Assembly: GCF_018417475.1 (NCBI RefSeq)
Contig: NZ_CP054856.1
Coordinates: 2,201,001-2,265,000, forward strand
DNA from: Novosphingobium decolorationis
GTDB taxonomy: Bacteria > Pseudomonadota > Alphaproteobacteria > Sphingomonadales > Sphingomonadaceae
DNA: 64,000 nt
Direction of reading: 5' to 3'
The position numbers were made by a program, and so were the translations under genes. Positions 32,542 to 41,731 of this stretch are shown here, piece after piece (the stretch's first letter is position 1; each line of letters opens with the position of its first letter). The notes beneath the pieces were generated by a model. That model saw only the letters and a program-made list of their open reading frames with translations, was not told where the DNA came from and did no database searches.

Positions 32542-32939
32542 GCCTCGCCTATTGAGACGCGCGCACAAACACTCGTCATTCTTCAAGCCCAATCGCAGGA
32601 AGAAGAAGGCGGCGCGCAGCAATTCGAGCGAGAGCTTATAGAAAATGCGGCGGAGCGTTGGGTTTCGCAGAAGGCCGCTCCCGTTCATGACGCGCGTGGC
32701 TGGGCGGCGCGCTGCCACATCAAGGGCACGCAGACTGCGAAGGTCTGCGCACCCTTGATTGGCGACCGCGAGGGTTTTCCTCTCTTGCGATGGTACCAAG
32801 CGATTGCCCGTGTGGCGCCTCTGCAATCGTGTCGGATGACTATACCTAAGTATCGGATAACGGCGCTGACGACAGGGTTGCCGGGCCCCGGTGAGGCGCG
32901 TCGCACCGCGCGGAGACGAAAGCTGGAAGACGGAAAAGC
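32542..32939. other. Unassigned decayed DNA between corA remnant and SDR gene
   Basis: Open frames here are short, and none has convincing protein character. The only notable site is ATACCTAAGTAT at 32842-32853, a near copy of the perfect palindrome ATACCTAGGTAT at 35865-35876. Confidence 0.3.
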
Positions 32940-33770
32940 TCAACTGTCGAAAGCGACCGAGCGCGCGAGCGCTTCCTGGGACTGCAGAAAGGCGAGCCGC
33001 GATTGCAGCGCCGCCTGGACAACGCCGAAAGCGTCACCCCCCAGAGTCACGCGCAGCGGCGGATGGTCGCTGGTTGCGACATCAACGATCGCTTGCGCGA
33101 TCTTTTGCGGGTCGAGCGTGTAGAGCTCGTTTCCGGCGGTCTCGAACATCTTGCGGATATGGCCGGCGGGCGTATCGCGATACGCGGCGATCTCGCTGGC
33201 GAATTGCAGATTGTGGCTGAAGCTGGTGCGCGCCCCGCCCGGCTCGATCAGTGTCACGAACAGGTTGAAGGGTTCAAGCTCCTGGCGGAGGCATTCGCTG
33301 AAGCCCTCCAGGCCCCATTTGGCCACATGATAGAGACTGCTCGTCGGAAGCGAGCCCTGACCACTAGCGCTGGAGATCTGGATGATCCGGCCGCTCCCGC
33401 GCAGCCGCATGGCGGGGACAAAGGCGCGGGTGATGTGGATGGGCGCCATGAGATTGAGCGCGATCTGGCCTTCGACCTCGGCGTCCGACATCTCTTCGGT
33501 GGCGCCGATCACGCCGCCGCCGGCGTTGTTGACCAGAATATCGACGGGTCGACGCGCCTGCGCCCGGGCCACGACCGCAGCAATATCGTCCTTGACCGTG
33601 ACGTCGAGCGCTTCGACGCGCAGCTGGCTCGGATATTTCGCCGCGAGATCATCGAGGCTTTCGGGCTTGCGGGCCGTCGCGGTAAGGTCGTCGCCAGCGG
33701 CCAGGATCAGTTCGGCCAGATGGCGGCCGATGCCGCTGGACGCGCCCGTGAGAAACCAGTGATTGGACAT
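32940..33770 (-). CDS. Short-chain dehydrogenase/reductase
   Basis: 276-residue classical SDR: cofactor loop LTGASSGIGRHLAE, DILVNNAGGG, catalytic Ser in IIQISSASGQG and Tyr-x3-Lys in SSLYHVAKWG. The basic residue after the second strand (ATARKPESL) suggests NADP(H). The substrate is unknown. Divergent from a TetR gene with an operator between them, so it is probably the regulated target. Confidence 0.9.
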   Translation of the reverse strand: MSNHWFLTGASSGIGRHLAELILAAGDDLTATARKPESLDDLAAKYPSQLRVEALDVTVKDDIAAVVARAQARRPVDILVNNAGGGVIGATEEMSDAEVEGQIALNLMAPIHITRAFVPAMRLRGSGRIIQISSASGQGSLPTSSLYHVAKWGLEGFSECLRQELEPFNLFVTLIEPGGARTSFSHNLQFASEIAAYRDTPAGHIRKMFETAGNELYTLDPQKIAQAIVDVATSDHPPLRVTLGGDAFGVVQAALQSRLAFLQSQEALARSVAFDS

Positions 33771-33785
33771 ATGTTACTCCATATA

Positions 33786-33803
33786 TTACCAACTGGTCGG
33801 TAA
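33786..33803. promoter_or_regulatory. TetR-type operator in SDR/tetR divergent region
   Basis: TTACCAACTGGTCGGTAA, an 18-bp imperfect palindrome (14 of 18 positions symmetric) midway between the two divergent starts. The form TTACC-N8-GGTAA is common for TetR-family operators; it would let one regulator control both genes. Confidence 0.7.
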
Positions 33804-33839
33804 CTTGAAACCTGGAATGCGTCAATGCTTGGAGGTGTG

Positions 33840-34406
33840 ATGAAGCAACGAACCCGGCGGAATGCCGCACAGAGCCGCGAGACGCTCCTGGCTGCAGCGA
33901 CCGAGGAGTTCGCGTCCCATGGGCTGGCGGGCGCGCGGATCGACCGGATTGCGCAGGCGGCGGGTATCAGCAAGCCGATGCTCTACACCTATTTCGGGGA
34001 CAAGGAGGCGCTCTTCGATGCCGCGCTGACGCAGGAAGTGATGGACGCGGCGCAGGCCGATCGCTTCGATCCCAATGATCTTGAGGGTTATGCGGGGCGC
34101 ACCTATGACTTGCTGGTCGAACGCCCGCGCCTGTGGAGGCTGCTGACCTGGCATCATTTGGAGCGTGGCCAGGATGTTCTGATGCTCCCGGCCGGCGAGG
34201 TCCTTCTCGGGGAGAAGCTGGACGGGATCGCAGCGGCGCAGGCCGAGGGGCGGATCGTCGCCGACTTCACGCCCCTGGATGTCGTCCGGCTTGTCGCCGC
34301 CCTCACCCAGCTCTGGTGCATGACCGGAGCTGCACGCGACGCTGCCGAGCACGCGGCGCGCCGGGCGACGATCATGCGGGCGGTGGGGCGACTGCTGCGC
34401 GTGTGA
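33840..34406 (+). CDS. TetR family transcriptional regulator
   Basis: 188 residues. N-terminal HTH: RETLLAAATEEFASHGLAGA, DRIAQAAGISKPMLYTYFGD, typical of TetR; the variable C-terminal ligand domain gives no hint of ligand. Start ATG 33840 is preferred over 33825 because GGAGG lies 5 nt ahead. Likely represses the SDR gene and itself through the operator at 33786-33803. Confidence 0.88.
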   Translation: MKQRTRRNAAQSRETLLAAATEEFASHGLAGARIDRIAQAAGISKPMLYTYFGDKEALFDAALTQEVMDAAQADRFDPNDLEGYAGRTYDLLVERPRLWRLLTWHHLERGQDVLMLPAGEVLLGEKLDGIAAAQAEGRIVADFTPLDVVRLVAALTQLWCMTGAARDAAEHAARRATIMRAVGRLLRV

Positions 34407-34811
34407 TCGTGCGAGGCGCGAGCTGCACGCCCGCGCGCCGACCGGGACACAGCAAGCATTTTTCGCAACCTGCCGTACTGCCCAGCGGCAAAATCAGGGC
34501 GGCTCATGCACAAGCCGGCCCGTCGGCTCCGCGGATGCGATCGACGTTCGAGGACTGCGCCGCCACTGCCGAACCGGATTGGATCATCGCCAAGTGACCC
34601 AGTGGCTGCGCGACAATCTCAGGTCGCCGGACTCGTCGCACGACGTTTCGTCAGGAGTCGTTTCATCTGCCTCAAAAGGCGAACCTGCGGCTCAATCCGG
34701 AAGAAGGCGCGACACATCCAGGAAACGAGGATCAAATGCGGTCCGCATCGGTATTACTTTCCCTGGCGCGTGCAAGCTCAGCAAAGGACTAATGTTCCCG
34801 GAGCATCTCTA
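34407..34811. other. Gene-free spacer before IS630
   Basis: About 400 bp between tetR and the IS630 end. Frames are short and without recognisable protein signal; no promoter, hairpin or repeat stood out. Confidence 0.3.
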
Positions 34812-35857
34812 GAGCAGTTTTCGATCATTCTGGTTCATAGCCGCACGATCTGAAGTAGTTGGCGCATTCCTGAGGCTGGAAGATATCGACGAGTTTGCCG
34901 ATCAAGCTCCACAGGCCGCTGACCGTTCGCTCGCCCGCTTTACGGAGCATGGCCTTCAAGCGGGAGAACGCTTTCTCGATCGGGTTGAAGTCTGGGCTGT
35001 AGGGCGGGAGAAAGCGCAGGGTTGCGCCTGCAGCCTCGATGAGCACCTGCACCGATGCGCGCTTGTGGCTCGACAGGTTGTCCATGATGACGACGTCGCC
35101 GGGCCGCAGTTCCGGGACGAGGACCTGAGCGACGTAGGCTTCGAACCAGTCACCGTTAATCGGTCCATCGAGCACCATGGGCGCGACCATGCCAGTCATG
35201 CGCAGGCCAGCGACGAGAGTGGTGGTTTTGCGGTGCCCGTGCGGGAAGCCCATCCGCAGTCGCTCGCCTTTCGGGCAACGTCCGTGGCTGCGGGTCATAT
35301 TGGTCGCGGTCCAGGTTTCGTCGATGAAGACCAGGCGCTCCGGTTCGAGATCGAGTTGACCCTCGAACCAGTCCTGACGCTGTTTCAGGACGTCTGGTCG
35401 ATCTTGCTCTATCGCATGGCCTGTCTTTTTTTGCGCGTCAGGCCACGGCGAACAAAAAAGCGATGTAGCCCGGCTACGGAAACGGCCATTCCCTTGTCCG
35501 CAAGCGCCAGACGTAGTTCTTCGAGGGTGATGTCCCTGCGCTCCTCCCAAATGGCCAGAATGTCCGCTGCCCGCTCTTCCACCCGCCGCGAGCGCATATC
35601 CCCGCCGCGCGGCTTTGGGGCTATGTCACCCGTCTCGCGCTGCTGTGCCCGCCAACGGACCGCCGTTGATGGTGCAACACCGAACCGGGCCGCCGCAGCA
35701 CGGCAACTCGATCCACTGTCCACCGCTGCCAACAGCCGAGTGCGCAAATCCATCGAAAGAGCCATCCATGCCGGCCTCCTTCACCAGCACGGATTCTGAA
35801 TCAGAAATCGCGCCCGAAGGGAATCCCAGACCGATTCAGAACGGTCGAAAACCGCTC
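34812..35857 (-). mobile_element. IS630-family element with TA target duplication
   Basis: About 1.05 kb. The left end TAGAGCAGTTTTCGATCATT and the right end (reverse complement) TAGAGCGGTTTTCGACCGTT differ at only 3 of these 20 positions. Insertion between TA dinucleotides (34810-34811 and 35858-35859), as for all IS630/Tc1 elements. Transposase frames appear intact. Confidence 0.88.
34825..35765 (-). CDS. IS630 transposase, two frames joined by -1 frameshift
   Basis: OrfA (35765-35409, 118 aa) has an HTH: CRAAAARFGVAPSTAVRWRA. OrfB continues in the -1 frame with the DDE domain: RLVFIDETWTATNM, VVIMDNLSSHKR and PDFNPIEKAFSRLKAM supply D, D and E. The frames meet at seven A residues followed by G on the minus strand (near 35428-35434), a classic A-AAA-AAG slippery heptamer; slipping back one base gives RKKTGHAIEQ. 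Programmed frameshifting is known in this family, so it is listed as one functional gene. Confidence 0.88.
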
Positions 35858-35864
35858 TAGCGCT

Positions 35865-35876
35865 ATACCTAGGTAT
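35865..35876. repeat. 12-bp perfect palindrome ATACCTAGGTAT
   Basis: Lies just outside the IS630 right end in the 330-bp AT-rich region before the TonB receptor gene. A near copy, differing at one position, is at 32842-32853. Possibly a regulator site; no protein can be assigned. Confidence 0.4.
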
Positions 35877-36042
35877 ATCACGCCGACACCAATAACATGT
35901 GATCATGCCGCTTCGCATTCTTGCCGGCCAAATGTTCCGATCATCAAATCGAAGCGTGCGAGGCTGTATTACGATATGATATTCTATCTCCTATCTCAGC
36001 AGCTTTGCAAATGAGCGCTCGCAAAAATATCTCTTCAGTCAT

Positions 36043-36069
36043 GAGGGTTCGACGTCTGGCGTGCGTATT
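36043..36069 (+). promoter_or_regulatory. RAGGGK-N14-GCGTA motif before TonB receptor
   Basis: GAGGGT, 14 nt, GCGTATT; 123 nt ahead of the ATG at 36193, the longest leader among the seven copies. Would place the receptor and its PepSY partners in the same regulon as copC and copA. Confidence 0.6.
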
Positions 36070-36137
36070 ATAGCTATATCTATATCTAAATTTCACGAGA
36101 ATAAGGTATTGGAAAAACAGGAAAAATACTGTTGACC

Positions 36138-36147
36138 TGTATATACA
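36138..36147. promoter_or_regulatory. HutC-type operator before TonB receptor
   Basis: TGTATATACA, a perfect palindrome of the TGTA-N2-TACA form bound by HutC regulators, immediately after a TTGACC -35-like box (36132-36137). A related site, TGTATAGTCA, lies before the HutC-like gene itself. Confidence 0.65.
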
Positions 36148-36192
36148 ACTGATGTTGTCTGTGGCTGTTCTAAAACGTCAGGGGGATTGCAC

Positions 36193-38895
36193 ATGACCAT
36201 CAGGATGGCCCTGCTCGGCAGCGCCGCCATCGTCGCGGGCTACGCCGCGCCGGCTCTCGCTCAGGCCGATCCGACACCGCAGCCAAAAGCACAAGTCCTG
36301 GGGGATGACAGCGACATCGTCGTTACCGGCTCACGAATCCGTCGGCAGGATCTGGCCGGGGTTGGACCGGCCACCGTGGTCACCGCCGAGCAGATCCAAA
36401 ATACCGGCATCGTCAATATCGAAACCGCCTTGCAGCGTTTGCCGGCCAATGCCGGCTTCGCGGGCAACCAGACATCGGCCTACTGGACCAACAACGGTTA
36501 TGGCACTGCTCAGGTCAATCTGCGCGGCCTCGGCATCAAGCGCACACTCGTGCTCCTCAACGGCCGACGCCTCGTCGCGGGCGGCACCGGCGCCAATTCC
36601 TCACCCGATCTCAACATGATCCCGGTCGTGGCGCTGGCACGCACCGATGTCCTCAAGGATGGCGCGTCCGCTATCTACGGGGCCGATGCCATGGCCGGCG
36701 TGGTCAACCTTGTCACGCGCACCGATTATGAAGGCCTGGGTCTCAGCGTCCGACAAGGCATTACCGAGCGCGGCGACGGCTCCGATCTCACCGCGGACCT
36801 ACTTTGGGGCATTCGCAACGATCGTGGCGGGTTCATGGCAGCAGTCACCTACCAGAAGACCAGCGCCGTCAACATGGCCTCGCGTGCGCCCTGCTCGCTC
36901 GCTGAAACGACGCCGGGCTCGCTGAGCTGCGTCAACAGCGCCTCGACGATCGGCGGACGCGCGGTGCTGCCCAACGGCCAACAGATCAACTTCAACCAGG
37001 TACCCGGAGGGAACGGGAACTTCTACGAGCCTTACAGTCCCGCCAAGCACAACTTCAACTCGAACCCGTTTCTCAATGCGGTCAGCCCAGTCGAGCGCGT
37101 CAGCACGGCCTTCTTCGCGGACTATGCGCTGACCGACGGTATCCAGGCGTTCGGCGAGTTCCTCTATACGTTCCGCAAGTCGAATCAGATCGCGACACCC
37201 GGCACGCTGCGCAATCTCTCGATACCAGCCAGCAATCCGACCAATCCGACCGGCCAGAACCTGGTCCTGGCCCAGCGCCGCCTCGCCGAACCCGGCGCGC
37301 GCCACTTCTTCCAGGAGACCGATACCTGGCAAGGCACCTTCGGGCTGCGCGGCAAGCTGGCGAACGACTGGGCCTGGGAAGTCGCGGGCAGCTTCGGGCG
37401 TAACACGGCCGTCGACGGCTCGACCAACATCGCCAATCTCGAGCGCGTCGCGAACACGCTCGACAGGAGCAAATGCTCCAGCACGGCGGGCGCGGCCATC
37501 CCCTGCGGTGACTATCTTGGGTTCGGAGACCTGACACCTCAGGTTCTGGATTATATTCTGTTCACCTCGCGCGATCGCGGAGGCAACGAACTCGGCACGG
37601 TCACGGCTGACCTCAACGGCGATCTCTTCTCCCTTCCAGCCGGCGCGGTGTCCTTCGCCACCGGCGTGGTCTATCGGCGCGAAAAAGGCTGGCGCGATCC
37701 CGACCCGTTGACGGTGCTCGGCGTGGCGAACGTCAATCAGCAGGATCCTATTTCGGGCTCGAGCACCGCCAAGGAAGCCTATCTCGAGCTATCGGTGCCG
37801 GTGCTTGCCAACACAGCTTTCGCCAAGGCGCTCACGCTCGATGGCGCAGTCCGCTACTCAGACTATAATCTCTTCGGGAGCGACTGGAATTACAAGCTCA
37901 GTGCCGACTGGGTAGTCAATGACAGCATCCGTCTGCGCGGCACTTATGGGACGGGCTTTCGCATTCCCAACGTGCCGGAGCTTTTCGGCGGCGTCTCGGA
38001 AGGCAATCTGACCACGACCGATCCCTGCTCGCGCTACACCTCCAGCGGCAACGTGACCTTGATCGCCAATTGTCAGGCGTCCGGTGTGCCGGCCAACTAT
38101 ACGCAGCTCGGCACCACGATCCTCACCACAGTGGGCGGTAACCAGAGCCTTCGGCCCGAAAGCTCCACGACCTGGACCGTTGGTACGGTGATATCGCCGC
38201 GCGGCATCATCCCAGGGTTGTCGCTGACGGCAGACTGGTTCGACATCAAGATCAAGGACGCGATCCGGGCCATTCCCGGCTCGACCAAGCTCGCAGTCTG
38301 CTATGCGAGCCAGAACCTGTCGCACCCGTTCTGCAGCGACTTTACGCGCAGCGCGCTGACCGGCGAGGTCACTTACCTCTCCGCCCAGCCCATCAACACC
38401 GGCCGCGAGGAGATGAATGGTCTCGATCTGGGTCTGGTGTACAGTGGTGCGGTGGGCGAGGTGAAGATCTCCTTGGATCTCAACATGACCTATCTCAACA
38501 AATATGTCGTAAACCCCTTCCCCGGCGGCGCGCCGATCTATTTCGACGGGTTTATCGGGGGCGGCAATGGCGGCTATCCGAAATGGCGTGGTTATGGCGT
38601 GCTGACGGCGGAAAAGGACGGCATCAGCGCGACCTGGTCGACACAATGGATCGGCAAGGCGACCGACTTCAACGCATCGGCCGGCGACATCGGCTACCGC
38701 ACGCCGAACGTCTTCTACCACAATCTTCAGCTTGCCTTCGCGATCGACGAGAAGACACGTTTCCAGATCGGGGCCGATAATCTGTTCGACCGCAAGGCGC
38801 CCTATATCCAGAGCTTCACCGATGCCAACACCGACACGATGACCTATGATCTGCTCGGACGGCGCTTCTACGCCGGCTTCCGAACCGCGTTCTGA
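36193..38895 (+). CDS. TonB-dependent outer-membrane receptor
   Basis: 900 residues: signal peptide (MALLGSAAIVAGYAAPALAQ), a TonB-box-like DIVVTGSRI, plug domain with TALQRLPANAGFAGNQTSAY and VNLRGLGIKRTLVLLNGRR, and a 22-strand barrel ending GRRFYAGFRTAF with terminal Phe. The substrate cannot be read from sequence. Context (HutC-type operator, copper-like promoter motif, PepSY partners) suggests a metal chelate or histidine-type ligand. Start ATG 36193 follows CAGGGGGAT; a TTG at 36187 is also in frame. Confidence 0.92.
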   Translation: MTIRMALLGSAAIVAGYAAPALAQADPTPQPKAQVLGDDSDIVVTGSRIRRQDLAGVGPATVVTAEQIQNTGIVNIETALQRLPANAGFAGNQTSAYWTNNGYGTAQVNLRGLGIKRTLVLLNGRRLVAGGTGANSSPDLNMIPVVALARTDVLKDGASAIYGADAMAGVVNLVTRTDYEGLGLSVRQGITERGDGSDLTADLLWGIRNDRGGFMAAVTYQKTSAVNMASRAPCSLAETTPGSLSCVNSASTIGGRAVLPNGQQINFNQVPGGNGNFYEPYSPAKHNFNSNPFLNAVSPVERVSTAFFADYALTDGIQAFGEFLYTFRKSNQIATPGTLRNLSIPASNPTNPTGQNLVLAQRRLAEPGARHFFQETDTWQGTFGLRGKLANDWAWEVAGSFGRNTAVDGSTNIANLERVANTLDRSKCSSTAGAAIPCGDYLGFGDLTPQVLDYILFTSRDRGGNELGTVTADLNGDLFSLPAGAVSFATGVVYRREKGWRDPDPLTVLGVANVNQQDPISGSSTAKEAYLELSVPVLANTAFAKALTLDGAVRYSDYNLFGSDWNYKLSADWVVNDSIRLRGTYGTGFRIPNVPELFGGVSEGNLTTTDPCSRYTSSGNVTLIANCQASGVPANYTQLGTTILTTVGGNQSLRPESSTTWTVGTVISPRGIIPGLSLTADWFDIKIKDAIRAIPGSTKLAVCYASQNLSHPFCSDFTRSALTGEVTYLSAQPINTGREEMNGLDLGLVYSGAVGEVKISLDLNMTYLNKYVVNPFPGGAPIYFDGFIGGGNGGYPKWRGYGVLTAEKDGISATWSTQWIGKATDFNASAGDIGYRTPNVFYHNLQLAFAIDEKTRFQIGADNLFDRKAPYIQSFTDANTDTMTYDLLGRRFYAGFRTAF

Positions 38896-38905
38896 AGGGC
38901 AGCAC

Positions 38906-39610
38906 ATGGCAATTCGCTGGCCTTTGGTCATCCGCCGGACGCACAAGTGGCTGGCCCTGATCGTCGGCGTCCAGGTTCTGCTCTGGACGCTGACCGGCTT
39001 CTATATGGTGGCCGTCCATATCGACATCATCCATGGCGACGATCTGGTCCGCCCACCGGTCGTCGCCCCCATCGACCTTGCGAGCTTCGTCCCGCCGGCG
39101 CGGATTGTTCAATCGGCTCCCGACGCGTCCGAGATCCGCCTGCAACGGTTCATGGATCAGCCCGTCTGGCGCGCGCAAACCCCGGGTGGTCCAAGACTCT
39201 TCGATGCAGGTTCGGGACAGCCCATCCCCGATTTGAGCGAGGCACAAATCCGCGCCGCCGCTCGGCGCATCTACAGCGGCACCGGGGACATCGTCGCAGC
39301 CCGGCTGCTGACGACGGCGCCACTGGAAATGCAGGCGCGCAAGCCTCCCTATTGGCAGGTCGAATTCGATGCCTGGAACCGGCCAACCCTGTATCTCTCT
39401 CCGCAGACCGGTGAGCTGATCTCGCGCCGCCATGCGCTGTGGCGCGTGTTCGATTTCGCGTGGATGCTGCACATCATGGACTATGACGATCGCTCCGACG
39501 TCAACAATCCGCTGCTGCGCGTGGCGACCTGGAGTGCCCTTGCCATGGCGCTGGCCGGGGCTTGGCTGCTGCTTTGGTCGTTCCCGCGGCGCAGGAAGAA
39601 GAAGGCATGA
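38906..39610 (+). CDS. PepSY-type membrane protein A
   Basis: 234 residues: N-terminal helix after RRTHKWLALIVGVQVLLWTL, a periplasmic PepSY-like region (PPYWQVEFDAWNRPTLYLSP), and a C-terminal helix after FDFAWMLHIMDYDDRSDVNN. This two-helix layout occurs beside TonB receptors, where relatives act in metal-siderophore reduction or handling. It starts 10 nt after the receptor stop and overlaps the next gene (ATGA). Confidence 0.82.
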   Translation: MAIRWPLVIRRTHKWLALIVGVQVLLWTLTGFYMVAVHIDIIHGDDLVRPPVVAPIDLASFVPPARIVQSAPDASEIRLQRFMDQPVWRAQTPGGPRLFDAGSGQPIPDLSEAQIRAAARRIYSGTGDIVAARLLTTAPLEMQARKPPYWQVEFDAWNRPTLYLSPQTGELISRRHALWRVFDFAWMLHIMDYDDRSDVNNPLLRVATWSALAMALAGAWLLLWSFPRRRKKKA

Positions 39611-40341
39611 AGAAAATCCGGTTCACCCCGCTCTTTTTTCGGCGTATCCACAAATGGGTCGGCCTGATCCTGGGCGTGCAGTTTCTCCTTTGGGCTCTGA
39701 GCGGCTCGATGATGGCCTTGCTCGATCAGGAGAAGGTCGGCGGACACAGTGCGCAGGCCAGCCATCAGCACGCCCTACCTGCCGGTGACTATATTGCGCC
39801 GGCAAAGCTCGCTCTTGATGGTCCCGTGCTCGGCATCGCCTTGCGGTCCCTTGCCACACGCCCCGTCTACGAGCTTCGATCCACCACGGGCACGCGGCTA
39901 ATCGACGCGACGAGCGGCGCCCCGGTTCGGGTCGACGAGCAGGTCGCGCGCGACGTCGCGACGATGGTGAATGAAGCACCGATCCGCAAGGCAACGTTGC
40001 TCGCCGAACCGAATGTGGAAGCGCGCGAGCACGAAGGCACCATGTGGCGACTGGATTTCGCGGACGCAGAGAACAGCAGCGCCTACATCTCCGCCGACAC
40101 CGGCCGATTCCTGGTCATGCGCGGCGACACATGGCGCACCTGGGATTTCTTCTGGATGCTCCACAATATGGACTATGTGAACCGCACCAGCTTCAATCAC
40201 CCGCTGATCGTCTTCGTTGCGTTCGGTACTTTGTGGCTGTCGGGGACGGGCTTCTACCTGCTGTTTAAGAGCTTCAGTCGCGCCGACGTGCGATGGTTGC
40301 GGCGCAGGCGCAAATCGGCCGTCAAGTTGGGCGCGGGCTGA
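39607..40341 (+). CDS. PepSY-type membrane protein B
   Basis: 244 residues and a paralogue of the preceding protein: RRIHKWVGLILGVQFLLWAL, a periplasmic domain with TMWRLDFADAENSSAYIS, and WDFFWMLHNMDYVNRTSFNH before the last helix. HSAQASHQH may bind metal. Starts on the stop of protein A. A third relative is at 58517-59248 beside the third copper operon. Confidence 0.82.
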   Translation: MKKIRFTPLFFRRIHKWVGLILGVQFLLWALSGSMMALLDQEKVGGHSAQASHQHALPAGDYIAPAKLALDGPVLGIALRSLATRPVYELRSTTGTRLIDATSGAPVRVDEQVARDVATMVNEAPIRKATLLAEPNVEAREHEGTMWRLDFADAENSSAYISADTGRFLVMRGDTWRTWDFFWMLHNMDYVNRTSFNHPLIVFVAFGTLWLSGTGFYLLFKSFSRADVRWLRRRRKSAVKLGAG

Positions 40342-40344
40342 TCG

Positions 40345-41145
40345 CTAGGTCCCAACAGAAAAAGCCGCCGATAGCTCGAACCGATTGCCCGGGTGCGTGA
40401 GCCAAGCGTGCGATACGAGACGTCCGCGACTCCAGGTTCTGCGCGTCATCATTAGCACTGGTTCTCCTTCAGCGAGGCCCAGCATTGTTCGCATGGCTGT
40501 ATCCGGCATCGCCGCGCACACCCGGTGCTCTACTCGCTCGAGCGGGGCAACACGTGTCAGATATTCATTCGGCGTCGAGGCGCTGAAATCCCTCTCTCCG
40601 TAGCGTGGCGCAGCAGATGCCAGTACAAAGCGCTCCTCGACCTGAATTGGGAATTCGGTCTCGTGATGGACGATAAGCGAATGGAAGAGGCGCGTGCCCA
40701 AGCCGACTTCCAGCAGAGCTGCCCTTTCCGCATCAGCCCGTATCTCGATATTATAAATGACGCGCGCGCGATAGGCGTGGCCCCTGCCGCGCACCTCCTC
40801 CGCGATGTTGCGGATCTCGATCAGCTGCCCGATCGGCCGGGGCTCGGCGACAAAGCTGCCCCGCCCCGCCCGCCGTACCACGACACCGGCCGATTGCAGT
40901 TCCCGCAACGCCCGGTTTGCGGTCATGCGCGAGACTTTGAACGTCTCGACGAGCTCGGCCTCTGACGGCGTCTGGTCGCCGGGCTTCAGGCGACCTTCCC
41001 GGATGTCCTCGAAAATGCTGTCTTTGATCGCCACATAGCGAGGTTGCTTCTCCGCACCGGCAGCGTCGACCGCGGGTTCGCCCACAGAAGCAGCTTTCGT
41101 CCGGGGAGCGGATGCGCGGCTATGGGGGCGAGCGGGAGCATGCAT
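40345..41145 (-). CDS. HutC-type GntR family repressor
   Basis: 266 residues: a disordered ~35-residue head, a GntR winged HTH (YVAIKDSIFEDIREGRLKPG, then VSRMTANRALRELQSAG) and a UTRA ligand domain with LFHSLIVHHETEFPIQVEER, TPNEYLTRVAPLERVEH and HAWLTHPGNRFEL, which closely follow HutC histidine-utilisation repressors (urocanate-responsive). It lies convergent to the PepSY genes, 35 kb from the hut operon. TTG 41148 precedes the chosen ATG 41145. It may control the TonB operon instead of, or besides, hut. Confidence 0.85.
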   Translation of the reverse strand: MHAPARPHSRASAPRTKAASVGEPAVDAAGAEKQPRYVAIKDSIFEDIREGRLKPGDQTPSEAELVETFKVSRMTANRALRELQSAGVVVRRAGRGSFVAEPRPIGQLIEIRNIAEEVRGRGHAYRARVIYNIEIRADAERAALLEVGLGTRLFHSLIVHHETEFPIQVEERFVLASAAPRYGERDFSASTPNEYLTRVAPLERVEHRVCAAMPDTAMRTMLGLAEGEPVLMMTRRTWSRGRLVSHAWLTHPGNRFELSAAFSVGT

Positions 41146-41149
41146 CAAA

Positions 41150-41159
41150 TGACTATACA
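41150..41159. promoter_or_regulatory. HutC-type half-symmetric operator before repressor gene
   Basis: Minus strand TGTATAGTCA, sharing ACCTGTATA..CA with the site at 36138-36147. Directly upstream of the repressor ATG, so it fits autorepression. Confidence 0.5.
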
Positions 41160-41225
41160 GGTGGGGGCGAGCAAGTCCCAGTCATTCAAACAGGAAATCA
41201 CCAGCGAGAGCCGAGGCGTGCGTGA

Positions 41226-41663
41226 TCAATGCCGCGCGAAGACCTTCTGGCCCGAACTGCCGAACGACACCACCGCATAGGGTTGGCGGGCGGCGCCTGC
41301 CACTTCCATGCCCTCCGAGCCGATCGGCATCCCCGCCACCGCAATGCCTCTGACGCCTACGGGACGGGTTGCCAGCAGGCGCTTGATATCGGCGACCGGG
41401 ACATGGCCCTCGATCAGATAGCCATCAACCATCGCGCTGTGGCAGGATGCCAGCGTGCCCGGCATGCCGGCCCTCCGCTGAAGCGCCCCGCGCGACGCAT
41501 CGTCGCGCATGACGACCGTGCGGCCCAGCTTCGCGCGAAGCGCCTGGGCCCACTTCTCACAGCATCCACAACCCGGGTCCCGGTGGACGACGACATCATT
41601 CGCCGCAAGCGCTGCGCCGGGCAGGGCGAGGAACAGCAAGGCGGCAGAAAGACGGGTCTTCAT
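41226..41663 (-). CDS. DUF411 metal-binding exported protein
   Basis: 145 residues; signal peptide to AALAA, then VVVHRDPGCGCCEKWAQALR, a thioredoxin-like CGCC metal site, and GTLASCHSAMVDGYLIEGHV, the DUF411 signature. Family members bind copper in the periplasm. It follows the MFS gene on the same strand but has its own RAGGGK-N14-GCGTA motif at 41704-41730, so it is likely a separate unit. Confidence 0.9.
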   Translation of the reverse strand: MKTRLSAALLFLALPGAALAANDVVVHRDPGCGCCEKWAQALRAKLGRTVVMRDDASRGALQRRAGMPGTLASCHSAMVDGYLIEGHVPVADIKRLLATRPVGVRGIAVAGMPIGSEGMEVAGAARQPYAVVSFGSSGQKVFARH

Positions 41664-41703
41664 GAACGGCTCCCGGAAGCATGCGATAGGGTTCCTAATG
41701 ATC

Positions 41704-41730
41704 TATACGCATTGATGCCCCCTACCCCTC
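41704..41730 (-). promoter_or_regulatory. RAGGGK-N14-GCGTA motif before DUF411 gene
   Basis: Minus strand GAGGGG, 14 nt, GCGTATA, 40 nt ahead of the ATG, filling the gap between the MFS stop and DUF411. Confidence 0.68.
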
Positions 41731-41731
41731 A

